The notes under the pieces are model-generated. The model was not told the DNA's origin and searched no databases. It was given only the letters and a program-made list of their open reading frames with translations. 8,358 bases of DNA from the NCBI GenBank assembly GCA_021778815.1, contig JAJYBW010000146.1, positions 1 to 8,358 of the forward strand, read 5' to 3'. Source of the stretch: Acidobacteriota bacterium. Its GTDB lineage: Bacteria; Acidobacteriota; Terriglobia; Terriglobales; Acidobacteriaceae. This document shows positions 5,980-8,358 of the stretch, in pieces (within the stretch, counting starts at the first letter, position 1; every line of letters starts with the position of its first letter). The position numbers were made by a program, and so were the translations under genes.

Positions 5980-7344
5980 ATGATCCGAAGTCGCGCCTTC
6001 AGCAGGGACGCATGGCGGTCGATCTTCGCCCGCGGCTGCGCTCTGATTCTCGCGCATGTTTTTGTCATGGCCGGCTCGGGACAAACAACTTCGTCCCCTT
6101 CAATGTTGCCCGCAGGATTGCCGGCCGTGCTGACGATGAGCAACGGCGCCAAAGTGACCACACCGGATCAATGGCACCTTCGCAGAGCCGAACTGCTACA
6201 GATGTTTACCCAGCAGGAATACGGCGTCGCTCCGTCTCGCCCGAAGTCCATGCGTTTCGTGGTTGTCGATGACACCGGCAACGCGCTCGGAGGGTTGGCT
6301 AGGCGCAAGCAGGTGAGGATTTTGTTGAAGGGAACTGAGAGCGGACCGAAACTGGATCTACTGCTTTATATCCCCAACCAGACGTATCGTCCTCCGGTCT
6401 TTCTGGGGTTGAATTTCTGGGGCAATGAAACCGTCAATGCCGATCCTGGCATTTTGATTTCTTCCCGCTGGACGCAGAGCGCGGAAAACCATCCACCGGA
6501 CCCGAACACCGCCGCGTGCCTGAAGGACCATCATGCCACACCTGCCTGTCGAGGCGTTGCCGCTGACAAATGGCCGATCGAGACCATTCTGCAGCGGGGA
6601 TATGCGGTCGCGACGGTATTCCGCGCCGATGTCGATCCTGACTACGCGGGAAGCTATCACGACAGCCTGAAAGTCTTCTATCCGCAGTTACAAGGCCGCG
6701 GCGATAACTTCTCGACGATTGGGGCGTGGGCGTGGGCATTGCGGCGGATCCAGGATTATCTTGAGACGGACGGTGATGTCGATGCATCGAGGGTCGCGGT
6801 CTTCGGCTGGTCGCGCCTGGGCAAAGCGGCTCTGTGGGCGGCGGCGCAGGACCCGCGGTTTGCCATGGCCATCAGCGATGACTCTGGCGCGGGAGGCGCA
6901 AAGCTGTTCCGCCGGGACAAGGGCGAGACCATTCGCGACCTGAATACTGTCTTTCCCGACTGGTTCTGCAAAAACTTCAAGCAATACGACGGCCAGGATC
7001 GTACGCTGCCTTTTGACCAGCACATGTTGATCGCGTTGATTGCTCCGCGACCGGTCTATATTGCCAGTGCCATCGACGATCACTGGGCCGATCCTGAAGG
7101 GGAGTTTCTCTCCGGCGTCGCTGCTACGCCGGTCTACAAGCTACTCGGCACCGATGGCTTGCCTGCCAGCGAGTGGCCGCAGGTGAATCATCCGGTGACA
7201 GGGCAAATTGGCTACCATGTCCGCAGCGGCGGCCATAATATTACGTTCTACGATTGGGCGCAGTACCTGAACTTTGCAGACATGCATTTGAAGGAATCAC
7301 GGCGGACGGGGAACCCGGCGCAGCGAAACGGGACCGCAAAGTGA
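5980..7344 (+). CDS. Exported CE15-type glucuronoyl (4-O-methylglucuronoyl) esterase
   Basis: Alpha/beta-hydrolase of 454 residues resembling bacterial carbohydrate esterase family 15, enzymes that split ester bonds between glucuronoxylan and lignin alcohols; such genes are often labelled acetylxylan esterase. The N-terminus has a signal peptide: Arg-rich start, hydrophobic core CALILAHVFVMAG (about 20-32), and likely cleavage near residues 33-36. The mature part contains PPVFLGLNFWGNE (an oxyanion-region strand), WPIETILQRGYAVAT, and GAWAWALRRIQDYLE just before the nucleophile elbow GWSRLGK, with Ser278. His419 in the SGGHNITFYDW segment is the catalytic His. The acid is likely Asp366, Asp367 or Asp371 in IDDHWADPEGE; the fungal Glu position reads SDDSGAGGA (299-307). 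Cys180 and Cys190 could form a disulfide. A good Shine-Dalgarno supports the start. It is followed after 27 bases by a GH28-type gene, which suggests a plant-cell-wall degradation pair. Substrate is inferred, not shown. Confidence 0.83.
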   Translation: MIRSRAFSRDAWRSIFARGCALILAHVFVMAGSGQTTSSPSMLPAGLPAVLTMSNGAKVTTPDQWHLRRAELLQMFTQQEYGVAPSRPKSMRFVVVDDTGNALGGLARRKQVRILLKGTESGPKLDLLLYIPNQTYRPPVFLGLNFWGNETVNADPGILISSRWTQSAENHPPDPNTAACLKDHHATPACRGVAADKWPIETILQRGYAVATVFRADVDPDYAGSYHDSLKVFYPQLQGRGDNFSTIGAWAWALRRIQDYLETDGDVDASRVAVFGWSRLGKAALWAAAQDPRFAMAISDDSGAGGAKLFRRDKGETIRDLNTVFPDWFCKNFKQYDGQDRTLPFDQHMLIALIAPRPVYIASAIDDHWADPEGEFLSGVAATPVYKLLGTDGLPASEWPQVNHPVTGQIGYHVRSGGHNITFYDWAQYLNFADMHLKESRRTGNPAQRNGTAK

Positions 7345-7361
7345 AGCGCAGTACATGGTAT

Positions 7362-7367
7362 GAGGAG
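7362..7367 (+). promoter_or_regulatory. Ribosome binding site deciding the GH28 start
   Basis: GAGGAG lies 4 bases before the ATG at 7372 (GAGG alone is 6 bases away). It overlaps an earlier in-frame ATG at 7360, which has no binding site of its own, so 7372 is the preferred start. The shorter start also places the twin-arginine motif near the N-terminus. Confidence 0.6.
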
Positions 7368-7371
7368 CAAT

Positions 7372-8352
7372 ATGCAGACACCTAGAAGAGACTTGCTGAA
7401 ACTTGCCGGCGGCGGGATGGCCGCATCTCTGATGAGCGCAAATCCATTGCGGGCGGCTGATTCTGACAGAGTGGTGGGCGCCCACATTGCCGGCAGCCTT
7501 TTTCCGGTGCGAAGGTTTGGCGCGGTCGGCGATGGAACTACCATCGACACGCCTGCGGTGAATAAGGCGATCGATGCGGCGGCGGCTGCCGGTGGCGGGG
7601 TGGTTCACTTCTCGGCGGGAACGTACGCGTGCTATTCCATCCATCTGAAAAGCAATGTGACGCTGTTTCTGGATCAAGGGGCGACGATTCTGGCGGCGCC
7701 CAAGCCTGCGGATGGAGCCGCTGGCGGCTATGATGCGGCTGAACCCGATGTGCCCTGGCATGCGTACCAGGATTATGGTCACTCCCACTGGCACAACAGT
7801 TTGATCTGGGGCGAGGACCTGCACGATTGCGGCATTGCGGGGCCGGGGCGAATCTGGGGCAAGGGATTGGATCGTGGCTGGGGACGAAATACGTTCGACG
7901 AAGAAGACAAGGCGGGGGCCGGAAACAAGTCCATCTCGCTGAAGAATTGCCACAATGTTTTCCTGCAAGATTTTTCGATTCTGCAGGGAGGATGGTTCGC
8001 GATCCTGGTGACGGGTGTCGACAACCTGACCATCGACAATTTGACCATCGACACCAATCGAGACGGCATGGATATCGATTGCTGCCGCAATGTTCGGGTG
8101 TCGAACTGCACGGTGAATTCTCCATGGGACGATGCCATTGTGCCTAAGAGTTCGTTCGCGCTGGGGTATGCGCGATCCACGGAAAATGTGACGATTTCAA
8201 ATTGCTACGTGACGGGCACGTACCAGATGGGAAGTCTGCTGGATGGAACGCTGAAGAAATTTACAGGCGCGAAGGATGCTCCTCGCATTGGCCGCATCAA
8301 GCTGGGGACGGAATCGAATGGCGGCTTCAAAAACATTTCTGTTTCAAACTGA
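7372..8352 (+). CDS. Tat-exported GH28-family glycosidase, prematurely terminated
   Basis: A right-handed beta-helix protein related to GH28 polygalacturonases, enzymes that hydrolyse pectin-type polymers. The start MQTPRRDLLKLAGGG carries a twin-arginine signal (Arg5-Arg6), and cleavage is likely after LRA near residue 26. The mature part begins FPVRRFGAVGDG, the usual GH28/pectate-lyase-superfamily opening, then SNVTLFLDQGATILA. Catalytic-region motifs are NRDG (229-232, Asp231), WDD (252-254, Asp253 and Asp254) and RIK (308-310), followed by LGTESNGG. The GHG histidine segment of classical polygalacturonases is not seen; its place is taken by YQMGSLLDGT (284-293). The frame stops at 326 residues, inside a helix coil (NISVSN), where relatives continue for about 100-150 more. 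A one-base loss in the stop codon region would explain this. So it is either a pseudogene, a recent frameshift, or a sequence error; exact substrate is unknown. Confidence 0.75.
   Translation: MQTPRRDLLKLAGGGMAASLMSANPLRAADSDRVVGAHIAGSLFPVRRFGAVGDGTTIDTPAVNKAIDAAAAAGGGVVHFSAGTYACYSIHLKSNVTLFLDQGATILAAPKPADGAAGGYDAAEPDVPWHAYQDYGHSHWHNSLIWGEDLHDCGIAGPGRIWGKGLDRGWGRNTFDEEDKAGAGNKSISLKNCHNVFLQDFSILQGGWFAILVTGVDNLTIDNLTIDTNRDGMDIDCCRNVRVSNCTVNSPWDDAIVPKSSFALGYARSTENVTISNCYVTGTYQMGSLLDGTLKKFTGAKDAPRIGRIKLGTESNGGFKNISVSN
8027..8054 (+). repeat. Short tandem repeat within the GH28 beta-helix
   Basis: TGACCATCGACA occurs at 8027-8038 and again at 8042-8053, a 15-base period that encodes two copies of Leu-Thr-Ile-Asp separated by Asn. 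Near-identity at the DNA level suggests a local duplication or selection on the beta-helix rung rather than a mobile repeat. Confidence 0.7.
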
Positions 8353-8358
8353 GATCGG
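8350..8358 (+). other. Probable frame disruption at the end of the GH28 frame
   Basis: After the Asn codon at 8347-8349 the frame meets TGA at 8350. If one base is missing after TG, the remaining bases read as Cys or Trp, then Glu, Ile. With Cys this gives SNCEI, matching the SNC rungs that occur earlier in the same protein (SNCTVNS, SNCYVTG). The window ends six bases after the stop, so continuation cannot be tested here. Confidence 0.5.

Noticed and set aside
7297..7968. Minus-strand open frame of 223 codons under the GH28 gene.
   Set aside because: No recognisable motif; it is antisense to clear signal-peptide and beta-helix coding sequence.
1..8358. CRISPR array, tRNA, rRNA, insertion sequence or phage attachment site.
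   Set aside because: No spaced direct repeats, cloverleaf-like sequence, transposase or flanking inverted repeats were seen.

Overview
The window is a compact, gene-dense block in which all nine recognised genes lie on the + strand, with gaps of at most about 65 bases and several start/stop overlaps. Gene content and order (MeaB and methylmalonyl-CoA epimerase, then TsaB/RimI, a DUF465 protein, Psd/PssA, a degenerate aspartate-semialdehyde-dehydrogenase-like protein, then secreted plant-polymer enzymes) suggest a soil bacterium of the Acidobacteriota, probably class Terriglobia. This is judged from protein style and context only; no database search was possible.

Region 1 (29-2849) holds meaB, methylmalonyl-CoA epimerase, tsaB and rimI. 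The first two serve the propionyl-CoA/methylmalonyl-CoA route: MeaB is the GTPase guardian of the B12-dependent mutase, and the epimerase supplies the right stereoisomer. The mutase itself is not in the window. The epimerase stop overlaps the tsaB start (TGATG), and tsaB overlaps rimI (ATGA), so a metabolic pair is physically coupled to two translation-related genes: t6A tRNA modification and N-terminal acetylation of ribosomal protein S18.

Region 2 (2875-4770) begins with a candidate promoter and a near-perfect Shine-Dalgarno for a 70-residue DUF465/YdcH-like protein. A second candidate promoter, with an exact TATAAT box, lies only 12 bases before the psd start, so psd may be read from a leaderless or nearly leaderless mRNA. 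psd and pssA overlap by ATGA and encode the last two steps to phosphatidylethanolamine.

Region 3 (4824-5960) is an aspartate-semialdehyde-dehydrogenase fold protein (USG-1-like) in which the catalytic Cys, the catalytic His and the substrate Arg all appear to be replaced. It is probably not a working Asd enzyme.

Region 4 (5980-8358) carries two exported carbohydrate-active enzymes: a CE15-type glucuronoyl esterase and, 27 bases later, a Tat-exported GH28-family glycosidase. The GH28 frame ends abruptly at 8352 in the middle of a beta-helix repeat, which looks like a frameshift or nonsense change (or a sequence error) just before the window ends.

I saw no tRNA, rRNA, CRISPR array, insertion sequence or convincing rho-independent terminator. 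No wholly new system is evident. The most interesting items are the broken GH28 gene, the catalytically dead Asd-like protein, the promoter-to-start arrangement of psd, and the noncanonical active sites of the two exported enzymes.
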